Shown here: one piece after another, positions 1 through 8,138 of the stretch
Position numbering within the stretch: the first letter of the stretch is position 1
Layout: each line of letters starts with the position of its first letter
NCBI GenBank assembly: GCA_002298125.1
Contig: DBMJ01000015.1
Location: 1-64,000, forward strand
Length of the DNA stretch: 64,000 nucleotides
Reading direction: 5' to 3'
From: Clostridium sp. UBA701
GTDB lineage: Bacteria > Bacillota > Clostridia > Clostridiales > Clostridiaceae
Notes under the pieces: generated by a model
Told to the model about the DNA's origin: nothing
Seen by the model: only the letters and a program-made list of their open reading frames with translations
Databases searched by the model: none
Program-made: the position numbers and the translations under genes

Positions 1-34
1 TTTTCAATTTACAGACTTTTTTTCACAGGCCCAA

Positions 35-622
35 TTATTCCTTATCTTCACTGTTATTATTATCATCCTGAAATAATTCACTTAGGTTTGGTAATTGTTT
101 TAAATCCTCCAATTTAAAATGCCTTAGAAATTCATAAGTAGTAGAATACAAAATAGGTCTTCCTGGAACATCCAATCTACCACATTCTTGTATTAATTTT
201 CTTTCCAGTAGGTTGAAAATCGCACTATCACTTTTAACACCTCTTATCTCATCTATGTTTACCCTTGTTACTGGTTGATTATATGCAATAATTGCCAAGG
301 TCTCTAAGGATGCTTGAGAAAGGGCTTGTCTTACATTTGTCTTTAATAATTTTTCTATGTAGTTACTAAATTCAGGCTTTGTAACCAGCTGATATTTATT
401 ATTTAGCTTAATTAGTTTTATACCCCTCACACTATCTTCGTAAACATCTTTTAGTTCTTCTAATAGTATTTCTGTATATTTTTTATCACATTCAATAATT
501 TGTGATATTTCTTTTAAATCTAATGGTTCACCACTTACAAATAATATAGCCTCTATTATGGAGTAATAATGTTTCCTTTGGGATGTTTCTTCTATCTCTA
601 GTTGATAAACCTTTTCACTCAT
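35..622 (-). CDS. scpB: Segregation and condensation protein ScpB
   Basis: ScpB is the winged-helix (kite) subunit that dimerises and binds ScpA in the SMC-ScpAB condensin, which organises and segregates the chromosome. The 195-residue protein has the family features: an N-terminal part starting near YYSIIEAILFVSGEPL (about residues 19-34) and the later LETLAIIAYNQPVTR and GRPILYSTT motifs, with an acidic Asn/Asp-rich tail. It is 3 bp downstream of scpA, so the two are surely one transcription unit. The ATG at 620-622 is preceded by an AAAGGA-like site. The 34 bases left of the stop codon hold nothing recognisable. Confidence 0.96.
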   Translation of the reverse strand: MSEKVYQLEIEETSQRKHYYSIIEAILFVSGEPLDLKEISQIIECDKKYTEILLEELKDVYEDSVRGIKLIKLNNKYQLVTKPEFSNYIEKLLKTNVRQALSQASLETLAIIAYNQPVTRVNIDEIRGVKSDSAIFNLLERKLIQECGRLDVPGRPILYSTTYEFLRHFKLEDLKQLPNLSELFQDDNNNSEDKE

Positions 623-625
623 ATT

Positions 626-1366
626 CTAATTAATCCTTTCTAAAAATATTTCACCATAATTATTAGTCTGGAGCACCTTAAAGGATTTTTGTTTAATCAG
701 CTCCAGCAATGCCAAGAACGTTACAACCATTTCAATTTTACATTTACAGCCCTTTAATATATGGGAAAATCTATATTGTTCACCAATGGAAGAATAACTC
801 ATTAAGTATTGAATTTTATCTTCAACTTTATAGGTATCTACTGGTATATGATTTTGTAATTTTTCTACAGGATTCATCTTTTCATTATAATTTTCAATAA
901 GTTTTATATAAAGTGAATACAATCTGTTTAAATCCAAATCTTTTAGTCCATTAGAGAACTGATCTTTTTTATCGTCAATTATTTCTGGCCTTTTAGTATA
1001 AGAATTGCTAAATCTACCCTCTAATAATCGCAAGTGAGCAGCTACTGCTTTATATTTTTTATACTCAATAAGCCTTTCAATGAGTTGCGTTCTTGGATCA
1101 CTGCTATCGTCAGCTTCCTCCTCATTCTTTGATTTAGGCAAAAGAGTTTTTGACTTTATTTCTAACAATGTAGCAGCCATAATTACAAACTCTGATGCAA
1201 TTTCTAAATCAAGCTCCTTCATCTTCTTAATCACATCTAGATATTGATTTGTAATATCAAATATTTTTATATCATAAATATCCATTTCATTCTTCTTAAT
1301 TAAATGAAGCAAAATATCTAGTGGCCCTTCAAAGTCATTTATCTTTAAATTTATATTAATATTCAT
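626..1366 (-). CDS. scpA: Segregation and condensation protein ScpA
   Basis: ScpA is the kleisin that bridges the SMC head domains and carries ScpB. The 246-residue product opens with FEGPLDILLHLIKKNEMDIYD (N-terminal SMC-binding helices) and ends with the hydrophobic winged-helix segment VVTFLALLELIK typical of the family. I place the start at the ATG at 1364-1366 because GGAGAAG sits at the right distance; a longer in-frame version beginning at 1393 has no ribosome-binding site. It overlaps no other gene and is followed after 3 bp by scpB. Confidence 0.95.
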   Translation of the reverse strand: MNININLKINDFEGPLDILLHLIKKNEMDIYDIKIFDITNQYLDVIKKMKELDLEIASEFVIMAATLLEIKSKTLLPKSKNEEEADDSSDPRTQLIERLIEYKKYKAVAAHLRLLEGRFSNSYTKRPEIIDDKKDQFSNGLKDLDLNRLYSLYIKLIENYNEKMNPVEKLQNHIPVDTYKVEDKIQYLMSYSSIGEQYRFSHILKGCKCKIEMVVTFLALLELIKQKSFKVLQTNNYGEIFLERIN

Positions 1367-1400
1367 AACAACTTCTCCATTTCCGTACCTCATAATGAAT

Positions 1401-1429
1401 ATTATAGCATAGATTTTACAAAAAATTAA
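1401..1429 (-). promoter_or_regulatory. Possible SigA promoter of scpAB
   Basis: A perfect TATAAT (1401-1406) lies 35 bp before the scpA start with a weak TTAATT (1424-1429) 17 bp upstream. A promoter is expected here because the preceding gene ends in a terminator. Confidence 0.4.
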
Positions 1430-1454
1430 AGCAGTAACTATGAGCTACTGCTTT
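1428..1454 (-). terminator. Rho-independent terminator after dacF
   Basis: A perfect 9-bp stem (AAAGCAGTA / TACTGCTTT) with a 9-nt loop is followed on the minus strand by a T-rich tail (AATTTTTTG). It starts 17 bp after the dacF stop. Confidence 0.75.
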
Positions 1455-1470
1455 ATACTAAATAGTACTA

Positions 1471-2637
1471 TTAAATAGCATACTTATAAATATTAGTTAT
1501 TAGATTTTTAAGGTTTTCAAATATGCCTCCACGCTTTATATCTCTATCGCAGTACATATCTATGGTTGAAATTCTTACATCATCAAGGTAAATTTCACAC
1601 TTCCCAATGATATCTCCCTTTTTGTAGGCTTTTTTGATTAAATTTGTACTGCATTTTTTCTCAATTTTGTGTTCTGTCCCCTTCTCTAAAGTTATGTTGA
1701 CATCCTGAGAAGCCTTTGCAATAAAGTATTTATCACTGGTCTTAGATAGATACACCTTGTCTATTGTGCTATCCTTCTCAATTACTTTTTTACACTCATA
1801 CTTAGAAAAACCATAATTTAGCAACATGCTAGCATCTCTATTTCTAACCTTATAGGAAGGAGATCCCATAATAACTGACAGCATCCTCACACCATCTCTT
1901 ACAGCAGTGGCAGAAATACAATATTTTGCTTCATCTGTAAAGCCAGTCTTTAAACCATCACATCCCTTAAAAAATCTAACTAGCTTATTGTGATTTACAA
2001 GCCCAATAGGTGTTTTACGTCCCTCACTTATGGTCTCCATATAAGTTCCGGTATATTTAAGTATGCCAGAATGCTTTAATAGTTCTCTTGACATAATAGA
2101 AATGTCAAAAGCACTTGATACATGGCCAGCTGCAGTAAGCCCTGTGCAATTCATAAAGTGGGTATCATTCATTCCTAATTCCTTAGACCTACTATTCATT
2201 TTCTCTACAAAACTAGATTCATTACCTGCTAGATACTCCGCCATAGCTACTGCAGCATCATTGCCTGAGGCTATCGCAATGCCCTTAATTAGTTCCTCCA
2301 CTGTTCTTATTTCTCCAGTGTCTAAAAGCATTGTGCTGCCACCCATTTTCTTAGAATTTTCACTTATTGTAACCTTATCCTCCATCTTGATTTTACCACT
2401 GTCTATTGCCTCCATTACAAGAAGCATGGTCATTATCTTTGTTACTGAGGCCAGTGGAAGTTTCTCATGGGAATTGTACTCATAGATTACTTTCCCTGTA
2501 CTAGGCTCTATTAATATTGCAGATTTAGCTTCTACCTGAACATTTCCAGGTTCTGCAAGTACCACTGTAGGTACATTAACTGCTGTGATAAAGAAACATA
2601 ATCCAACGATATACGATAATAGTCTTTTCTTTTTCAT
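1471..2637 (-). CDS. dacF: D-alanyl-D-alanine carboxypeptidase, DacF-like
   Basis: This is a low-molecular-weight penicillin-binding protein of peptidase family S11 that trims the terminal D-Ala from peptidoglycan stem peptides. The 388-residue product has an N-terminal signal peptide (about residues 5-28) ending near VLAEP, the active-site motifs SVTK (64-67), SGN (124-126) and KTG (230-232), and a C-terminal beta-rich PBP5-type domain. The ATG at 2635-2637 follows GGGAGGAGTG; a longer in-frame reading to 2709 runs through the upstream terminator and is not likely. In Bacillus dacF sits near the same nucleoside genes and is sporulation-controlled; I see no convincing SigF or SigG site here, so regulation is open. 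Confidence 0.9.
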   Translation of the reverse strand: MKKKRLLSYIVGLCFFITAVNVPTVVLAEPGNVQVEAKSAILIEPSTGKVIYEYNSHEKLPLASVTKIMTMLLVMEAIDSGKIKMEDKVTISENSKKMGGSTMLLDTGEIRTVEELIKGIAIASGNDAAVAMAEYLAGNESSFVEKMNSRSKELGMNDTHFMNCTGLTAAGHVSSAFDISIMSRELLKHSGILKYTGTYMETISEGRKTPIGLVNHNKLVRFFKGCDGLKTGFTDEAKYCISATAVRDGVRMLSVIMGSPSYKVRNRDASMLLNYGFSKYECKKVIEKDSTIDKVYLSKTSDKYFIAKASQDVNITLEKGTEHKIEKKCSTNLIKKAYKKGDIIGKCEIYLDDVRISTIDMYCDRDIKRGGIFENLKNLITNIYKYAI

Positions 2638-2684
2638 AATCACTCCTCCCTTTAATAATAGTTTTTCCCAAAGACGTTCATTTA

Positions 2685-2715
2685 TAAAAAAAAGCCCTAT
2701 GTAATTCATAGAGCT
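2685..2715 (-). terminator. Terminator after pdp
   Basis: A 9-bp stem (AGCTCTATG / CATAGGGCT, one G-U pair), loop AATTA, followed by eight T residues on the minus strand. It separates the nucleoside operon from dacF. Confidence 0.85.
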
Positions 2716-2744
2716 TTTGGTAACAGAAGGAGTTATTATATCAA

Positions 2745-4049
2745 TTATTCCACTATTCCATATATTAGAGGAATATTTTCAATAGGTTTATCTTCAATAA
2801 TAATGGACTTTAAGATAGCTTCTACAGCTTTATTAGCCTTTTCCATGTCATTACTATGTACATAAGCAAGAATATCTCCTGCCTCAACCTTGTTATGACG
2901 TTTTTTATTTAAGACTATCCCAACTGAAAGATCAATTATGCTTTCTTTAGTAGCCCTTCCTGCTCCTAATTCCATTGCGATTAATCCTATATCTTCAGCA
3001 TGAATCTTATTTATATACCCCGCTTTAGTGCTCTTTACAGGCAAAACATATGCTGCTGTGGGCAATGTGGTAGTATCCATTACAGAAGAAGCATCTCCGC
3101 CTTGTGCTTCAATGAATTCTTGTAATTTTTTTAGTGCTGCTCCAGAACATATAGTATCCATAAGCATGTTTTGAGCTTCTTCCTTAGTTTTTGCCTTCCC
3201 AGACAATAAAACCATTTGGCTGCCTAAGGTTAAACATAATTGAAGAAGATCCTCTGGACCATGACCCTTTAGTGTTTCTATAGCTTCCTTAACCTCTAAA
3301 GCATTACCTATAGCCAATCCTAAAGGTTGATCCATATCAGATATTACTGCTACGGTTTTTCTACCAACGTTTTTGCCTATTTGCACCATTTCATACGCAA
3401 GCTCATGAGCATCTTGAGAAGTTTTCATAAATGCTCCATCCCCTACTTTAACATCTAGAACAATACAATCCGCTCCAGCAGCAATCTTCTTGCTCATTAT
3501 ACTTGATGCAATTAAAGAAATATTGTCAACTGTGGCAGTTACATCTCTCAAGGAGTAGAGCTTTTTATCTGCTGGTGCCAGATTTGCTGTCTGTGCTCCT
3601 ACAGCTATTTTAATATCATTTACATTTTTCATAAATTGCTCTTTGGTCATCTCTACGGAAAAGCCTTTAAAGGACTCTAGCTTATCGATAGTTCCACCCG
3701 TATGGCCAAGTCCCCTGCCACTCATTTTAGCAACAGGTATACCTAATGCTGCTACCATAGGTCCTAGCACCAATGTTGTGGTATCTCCAACACCACCGGT
3801 ACTGTGTTTATCTACCTTTATACCCTTAATAGCACTTAAATCAAGAATTTCTCCTGAATTAACCATTGCCATAGTTAAGTCTGCAGTTTCACGAGGATTC
3901 ATCTTTTTAAAATATATTGCCATTAGTAATGCAGACATCTGATAATCTGGAATTTTATTTTCAGTATATTCCCTTATTACAAATTGTATTTCTTCTGCAG
4001 AAAGTTCATTTCCTTCTCTTTTTTTATGAATGATATCATACATTCTCAT
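2745..4049 (-). CDS. pdp: Pyrimidine-nucleoside phosphorylase
   Basis: This enzyme splits uridine, thymidine or deoxyuridine with phosphate into base and (deoxy)ribose-1-phosphate. The 434-residue length and the motif KHSTGGVGD (residues 81-89, phosphate binding) and SGRGLGHTGGTIDKLES (from about 109) are those of the nucleoside phosphorylase II family. It ends the deoB-punA-punA-pdp operon, starting 12 bp after the stop of the second purine phosphorylase, so the pentose-1-phosphates from all three phosphorylases can feed DeoB. AGAGGTGA is spaced for the first ATG; a second ATG two codons in is possible. Family-level assignment as Pdp rather than thymidine-specific DeoA is by length and likeness to Bacillus Pdp. 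Confidence 0.93.
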   Translation of the reverse strand: MRMYDIIHKKREGNELSAEEIQFVIREYTENKIPDYQMSALLMAIYFKKMNPRETADLTMAMVNSGEILDLSAIKGIKVDKHSTGGVGDTTTLVLGPMVAALGIPVAKMSGRGLGHTGGTIDKLESFKGFSVEMTKEQFMKNVNDIKIAVGAQTANLAPADKKLYSLRDVTATVDNISLIASSIMSKKIAAGADCIVLDVKVGDGAFMKTSQDAHELAYEMVQIGKNVGRKTVAVISDMDQPLGLAIGNALEVKEAIETLKGHGPEDLLQLCLTLGSQMVLLSGKAKTKEEAQNMLMDTICSGAALKKLQEFIEAQGGDASSVMDTTTLPTAAYVLPVKSTKAGYINKIHAEDIGLIAMELGAGRATKESIIDLSVGIVLNKKRHNKVEAGDILAYVHSNDMEKANKAVEAILKSIIIEDKPIENIPLIYGIVE

Positions 4050-4061
4050 CTATTATCACCT

Positions 4062-4880
4062 CTATATTTCCTTAACTGTTTCCTTAACCAATGAAACAAA
4101 CTTTTTCATAGCTTTATTAGCAGTTTCTAGAACCTTTTTATGATCAAGGGGCTCTAGTGAATCTGCGATGGCCATGTCTGTTATGCATGAAATTCCTAGA
4201 ACTTTCATTCCCATATGATTTGCTATTATAACCTCTGGCACTGTAGACATCCCTACATCATCAGCACCTAGTAACCTTAGCATTTTTAGCTCAGCAGGTG
4301 TTTCATAGGTAGGTCCACTAACTGCTACATATACACCCTGTTGTACTTTAATTTCGAATTTATTTGCTATGTTTATAGCCTTTTCTCTCAACTGTCTATT
4401 ATATGCTTCAGACATGTCAGGGAATCTTGGGCCAAGCTCATCATAATTCTTGCCTATAAGAGGACTAGTTCCAATCATATTTATATGATCAGATATAATC
4501 ATTAAATCCCCTGGTTCAAAAGCTGGATTCATACCACCAGCAGCATTACTTACTATTAGATTATTTATGCCTAGTGCTTTAAATACTCTCACAGCAAAGG
4601 TTACCTCTTCCATTTGATAACCTTCGTAGTAATGAAATCTTCCATTTAAAGCTAAAACGTTTTTCCCCATAAGTTTTCCTATAATGAGTTCTCCAGCATG
4701 ACCTACTACAGTAGATACAGGGAAATGTGGTATGTTCTTGTAAGGAATTATAAGCTTATCTTCAATATCATTCACGATGCTTCCTAAGCCAGTTCCGAGT
4801 ATGATAGCCACATCTATTTCTTCACTGAAATTATTTTTTATATAATCTTTTGCTTCTTTAATTCTTGTTAACAAATCCAT
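4062..4880 (-). CDS. Purine-nucleoside phosphorylase, second paralog (Asn to Asp variant)
   Basis: A trimeric-type (PNP/MTAP family) phosphorylase of 272 residues. It keeps the phosphate-binding loop GTGLGS (29-34), His61 in VVGHAGE, RFHYYEG, and the base-pocket Glu in GPTYETPAE (Glu193). At the position where family members carry the Asn that contacts the purine 6-position (ITN), it reads ITD (Asp235; codon GAC checked in the sequence). In human PNP an Asn243 to Asp change is known to admit adenosine, so this copy may act on 6-aminopurine nucleosides; that is inference. It follows its paralog after 2 bp and appears to be a diverged tandem duplicate. Confidence 0.93.
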   Translation of the reverse strand: MDLLTRIKEAKDYIKNNFSEEIDVAIILGTGLGSIVNDIEDKLIIPYKNIPHFPVSTVVGHAGELIIGKLMGKNVLALNGRFHYYEGYQMEEVTFAVRVFKALGINNLIVSNAAGGMNPAFEPGDLMIISDHINMIGTSPLIGKNYDELGPRFPDMSEAYNRQLREKAINIANKFEIKVQQGVYVAVSGPTYETPAELKMLRLLGADDVGMSTVPEVIIANHMGMKVLGISCITDMAIADSLEPLDHKKVLETANKAMKKFVSLVKETVKEI

Positions 4881-4882
4881 TT

Positions 4883-5716
4883 TTAATACAACTCCTCTTT
4901 ATAAAATTGTCTAATGCAACCTTTTACAATGGTTATAAAGGTATTTTTAACTCTAGCAGAGGTTTCAATTACCTCTGTATGACTGAGTGGCTGATCTAAA
5001 ATACCTGCGGCCATATTTGTAATACACGAAATTCCCAGGACTTTTAATCCACAATGCTTTGCAGCAATTACTTCTGGCACCGTTGACATTCCTACGGCAT
5101 CTGCTCCCATAATTCTAGCCATACGAACTTCCGCTGGTGTTTCATAGGTAGGTCCGCTAAACATCATATAACAGCCTTCTCTTAGCACTACAGAGTTTTC
5201 TCTAGCAACCTTATGGGCTTCCTTTATAAGAATTCTATCGTAAGGTTCGGACATATCAGGAAATCTAGGTCCAAGCTCTTCATAATTTTTTCCTATTAAC
5301 GGATTGGTAAGAGCAAAATTAATGTGGTCATTTATTAACATCAGATTACCTGGCTCAAAATCTAAGTTAGCTCCACCAGCAGCATTGGTTACTATTAAAA
5401 TTTTTACACCAAGTTCTTTCATTATGTATACAGGAAGAGATAAGTCTTCCATTTTATTGCCTTCATAATAATGGAATCTTCCCTGCATCATTACAACAGG
5501 ACAACCTTCTAAGTTTCCAAATACAAATTGACCTGCATGACCTTTAACAGTTGATTCAGGAAGATGAGGCACTTCAGAGTATTTCACCAAAACCCTGTCT
5601 TCTACCTGCTCGGCTAGTTCTCCAAGTCCAGAACCTAAAATAATACCAATTATTGGCCTTTCAGAAATCTTCCCTTCAAGGAATTTTGATGCCTCTTTAA
5701 TTTTAATATTTTTCAT
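4883..5716 (-). CDS. punA: Purine-nucleoside phosphorylase
   Basis: Cleaves inosine and guanosine (and deoxy forms) with phosphate. The 277-residue protein has the trimeric PNP hallmarks: GSGLGE (28-33), His60 in VKGHAGQ, RFHYYEG, GPTYETPAE with Glu192, and the canonical ITN with Asn234 that recognises the 6-oxo group. It lies 2 bp downstream of deoB and 2 bp upstream of the second phosphorylase, inside the nucleoside operon. The ATG is preceded by GGAGGAATAG. The canonical residues make this the likely 6-oxopurine enzyme of the pair. Confidence 0.95.
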   Translation of the reverse strand: MKNIKIKEASKFLEGKISERPIIGIILGSGLGELAEQVEDRVLVKYSEVPHLPESTVKGHAGQFVFGNLEGCPVVMMQGRFHYYEGNKMEDLSLPVYIMKELGVKILIVTNAAGGANLDFEPGNLMLINDHINFALTNPLIGKNYEELGPRFPDMSEPYDRILIKEAHKVARENSVVLREGCYMMFSGPTYETPAEVRMARIMGADAVGMSTVPEVIAAKHCGLKVLGISCITNMAAGILDQPLSHTEVIETSARVKNTFITIVKGCIRQFYKEELY

Positions 5717-5718
5717 GT

Positions 5719-6897
5719 CTATTCCTCCTTGGAAATTAAGTTATAGAAGCTTTTACCCCTTAACTCATTTTTAATATTTAATACCTCTAGTATGGTTTTA
5801 CCAATATCAGAAAAGCTCATTCTGGTACCTAAATTTATTCCTGATTTAATATTTTTCCCATAAACCAATAGTGGTATGTATTCTCGAGAGTGATCAGTAC
5901 TTGCTGTAGTTGGGTCGCATCCATGATCTGCAGTTAAAATAAGTAAGTCTTCATCCTTCATAGTACTATATATTTCAGGTAATCTTCTATCAAATTCCAT
6001 TAGTGCTTTTCCATAACCTTCAACATCATTTCTATGTCCATAAAGCATATCAAAATCTACGAGGTTCGTAAAGATCAGTCCCTTTGAAGCCTCTTTAATA
6101 TAGCCTATAGTTTTATCTACCCCATCCATATTGTTTTGTATGGATACTGATTTTGAAATACCCTTATTATTATATATGTCCTTAATTTTACCTACAGCTG
6201 CTACCTCTAGTTCCTGTTGGTATATATAATCTAGCATGGTCTTATTAAATGGGTCAAGAGCATAATCATGCCTATTGGAAGTTCGAGTATACTTTCCCTC
6301 CTCACCAACAAATGGTCTAGCAATTACTCTTCCTATTGTAATCTCTCCAGTAAGTAATTCTCTGGCAATTTTGCACATTTTGTATAATTCATCTAGTGGA
6401 ATAACATCTTCATGTGCAGCAATTTGAAATACGCTGTCTGCTGAAGTATAGACTATAGGGTATCCAGTATTCACATGCTCATACCCAAGCTCTTCAATTA
6501 TTTGGGTCCCAGACGCCACAACATTACCTAAGGTCTTTTTTCCTATCCTCTTTTCAAATTCCTCAATAACATTTTTAGGAAATCCATTGGGAAAAGTACT
6601 TAGAGGCTTTTCTAAAGCCACCCCTGCTATCTCCCAGTGGCCTGTTACTGTATCCTTACCCTTTGATTCTTCATTGCATCTTCCAAAGGATCCCTTAGCG
6701 CTTATACATGGTTTAATATTTTTAACTCCCTCTATGATTCCTAAGCCAAGCTCCTCCATATTAGGTAGTGAAAAATTCTTCATTTTAGCTGCAATATTAC
6801 TTAAGGTGTTACTGCCTTGGTCTTTATATAGAGCAGCATCTGGCAGTTCACCTATTCCCACACTGTCAAGAACAATTAAAATAACTCTGTTTATCAT
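5719..6897 (-). CDS. deoB: Phosphopentomutase
   Basis: Interconverts ribose-1-phosphate and ribose-5-phosphate (and deoxy forms), linking nucleoside breakdown to central metabolism. The 392-residue protein belongs to the alkaline-phosphatase superfamily; the metal-binding Asp11 lies in VLDSVGIGE, the phospho-acceptor Thr lies in DTVTGHWE, and later metal ligands occur in TADHGCDPT and STDHSREYIPLL. The ATG at 6895-6897 follows GAGAGGAGTC. It is the first gene of the operon, with a promoter just upstream. Confidence 0.95.
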   Translation of the reverse strand: MINRVILIVLDSVGIGELPDAALYKDQGSNTLSNIAAKMKNFSLPNMEELGLGIIEGVKNIKPCISAKGSFGRCNEESKGKDTVTGHWEIAGVALEKPLSTFPNGFPKNVIEEFEKRIGKKTLGNVVASGTQIIEELGYEHVNTGYPIVYTSADSVFQIAAHEDVIPLDELYKMCKIARELLTGEITIGRVIARPFVGEEGKYTRTSNRHDYALDPFNKTMLDYIYQQELEVAAVGKIKDIYNNKGISKSVSIQNNMDGVDKTIGYIKEASKGLIFTNLVDFDMLYGHRNDVEGYGKALMEFDRRLPEIYSTMKDEDLLILTADHGCDPTTASTDHSREYIPLLVYGKNIKSGINLGTRMSFSDIGKTILEVLNIKNELRGKSFYNLISKEE

Positions 6898-6933
6898 TAA
6901 AAGACTCCTCTCTGGTTTTTCTGCTGTAAAATT

Positions 6934-6961
6934 ATTATACCTCAAATTATTATTTATACAA
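6934..6961 (-). promoter_or_regulatory. SigA-type promoter of the deoB operon
   Basis: TTGTAT (6956-6961), 16-bp spacer, TATAAT (6934-6939), about 37 bp before the deoB start and directly after the xerD terminator. No operator palindrome was recognised. Confidence 0.6.
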
Positions 6962-6982
6962 GATTTTATAAACAATACTTAT

Positions 6983-7009
6983 AAAAACGTGCAGCATTTG
7001 CACGTTTTT
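6983..7009 (-). terminator. Terminator after xerD
   Basis: A perfect 11-bp stem (AAAAACGTGCA / TGCACGTTTTT) around a 5-nt loop, ending in five T residues on either strand. It starts 9 bp after the xerD stop. Confidence 0.85.
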
Positions 7010-7018
7010 ACATAAATA

Positions 7019-7897
7019 TTATGCTCTTGGATGAAAATTTTTATAAACCTCCATGAGTTTATTTCTTTTTATATATTTATAATACACTTGGGTTATGTTT
7101 AGGCTATTATGCCCTAGGAGTTCTTGCACTGCTTTTAAATCAGCTCCATTTTGTAGTAAGTGAATAGCAAAGGAGTGACGTATTACATAAGGATTTACCT
7201 GCTTTTTAATACCACTCTCGCTTGCATATTTATTAATTATCTTCCATATGCTTTGTCTTGACAATTTAAGTCCTCTATTGTTTAAAAATAGATATTCATT
7301 GTCTAAGGAAAGTTCCTTCCTATACTTTAAATATTTTTCTATGCACCTTAGTGCATAAGAACCTAAGGGAATGCTTCTTTCTTTAGTGGAGTCCCTGCAA
7401 ATTATATAGGAGAACCTAGTATTAATATTATCCATTTTAAGGTTTATTAACTCTGTAACCTTAATACCGGTAGCATACATAAGTTCTAAAATAGTTTTAT
7501 CCCTTAAACCTTGAGCTATATTCTCATCAGGGCATGCTAGGAGTCCATTAATTTCTTCAACAGTTAAATATGTGGGGTAAAATTCTTCATGCTTACCCTG
7601 ACTATAAGTAAAACCTACTATTGGATTGTTTTCTATTAGATTGTTTAAATGTAAATACCTATAGAAACTTTTGATGGAACTAATCTTTCTGTTTATTGAA
7701 GTATTTGTCTTTTGCTGCTCTTTTTCCTGCTGACAGTATGAATATAAAATTATTTGATCCAATTCATTAATTTCTATTTCTTCTCTAAATAAAAAATCAA
7801 GAAAAAATTTAATATCAGTTATATAAGCGTTTATAGTATTTACTGATAGTTTTTTACTCTTTAAATATAAAGAGTAGTCATTTATTAGATTCTCCAT
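7019..7897 (-). CDS. xerD: XerD-like tyrosine recombinase with altered catalytic residues
   Basis: A 292-residue protein with the full XerC/D layout: SAM-like N-terminal core-binding domain (about 1-90) and a C-terminal catalytic domain ending NFHPRA as in XerD. Its place beside spoIIM, deoB and a punA gene matches the Bacillus xerD (ripX) neighbourhood. Catalytic positions compared with E. coli XerD: the first Arg in GLRVSEL is Lys146 (GIKVTEL), the hairpin Lys region reads RDSTKER with Asp169 at the expected place, and the His of HxxR is Tyr237 (PYVIR). Arg240, His263 (LLGH) and the nucleophile Tyr272 remain. Both clear changes were confirmed at codon level (AAG, TAT). It may be a weakly active or non-catalytic DNA-binding Xer protein. 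The start follows AGAAGGTGA. Confidence 0.88.
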   Translation of the reverse strand: MENLINDYSLYLKSKKLSVNTINAYITDIKFFLDFLFREEIEINELDQIILYSYCQQEKEQQKTNTSINRKISSIKSFYRYLHLNNLIENNPIVGFTYSQGKHEEFYPTYLTVEEINGLLACPDENIAQGLRDKTILELMYATGIKVTELINLKMDNINTRFSYIICRDSTKERSIPLGSYALRCIEKYLKYRKELSLDNEYLFLNNRGLKLSRQSIWKIINKYASESGIKKQVNPYVIRHSFAIHLLQNGADLKAVQELLGHNSLNITQVYYKYIKRNKLMEVYKNFHPRA

Positions 7898-7908
7898 AAT
7901 TCACCTTC

Positions 7909-8124
7909 TTAAAAGAAAAAATGAAATAACATCTGAAAGTTACTAACAATATCATATCCTGTTTTTATTCCGCTGACTAGTTTAACATTATAACTATGAT
8001 AAGGGTACTGTAATGAAATAAGTATGTACTCTATGGTCTTAGGTAGAATTATACCAAAAAACAACAGTATTAATATACACTTCACCAAAAGCACAATTGT
8101 GCATTGTAAATCTTCAATTCTCAT
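7909..8124 (-). CDS. Small membrane protein, possibly YqzK-like
   Basis: A 71-residue protein with one hydrophobic segment (about residues 8-35) followed by a Tyr-rich stretch YPYHSYNVKLVSG and an aromatic C-terminus. It sits 14 bp after spoIIM and 11 bp before xerD with a GAGGTTAG ribosome-binding site, so translation is likely. In Bacillus subtilis a protein of similar size and layout (YqzK, DUF4227) occupies the slot just upstream of the xerD gene; the equivalence is inferred from position and general pattern only. Function unknown. Confidence 0.65.
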   Translation of the reverse strand: MRIEDLQCTIVLLVKCILILLFFGIILPKTIEYILISLQYPYHSYNVKLVSGIKTGYDIVSNFQMLFHFFF

Positions 8125-8138
8125 AACTCTAACCTCAA

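Noticed and set aside
1367..1393. Longer starts for scpA, dacF, deoB, nadK, ispA, ord and others
   Set aside because: In each case an internal ATG has a strong ribosome-binding site and family-like N-terminus, while the longer version crosses a terminator, promoter or neighbouring gene.
7019..7897. Tyrosine recombinase as the integrase of a mobile element
   Set aside because: Sequence end NFHPRA, length and synteny with spoIIM, deoB and punA show a chromosomal XerD-type gene. No attachment repeats or phage genes surround it.
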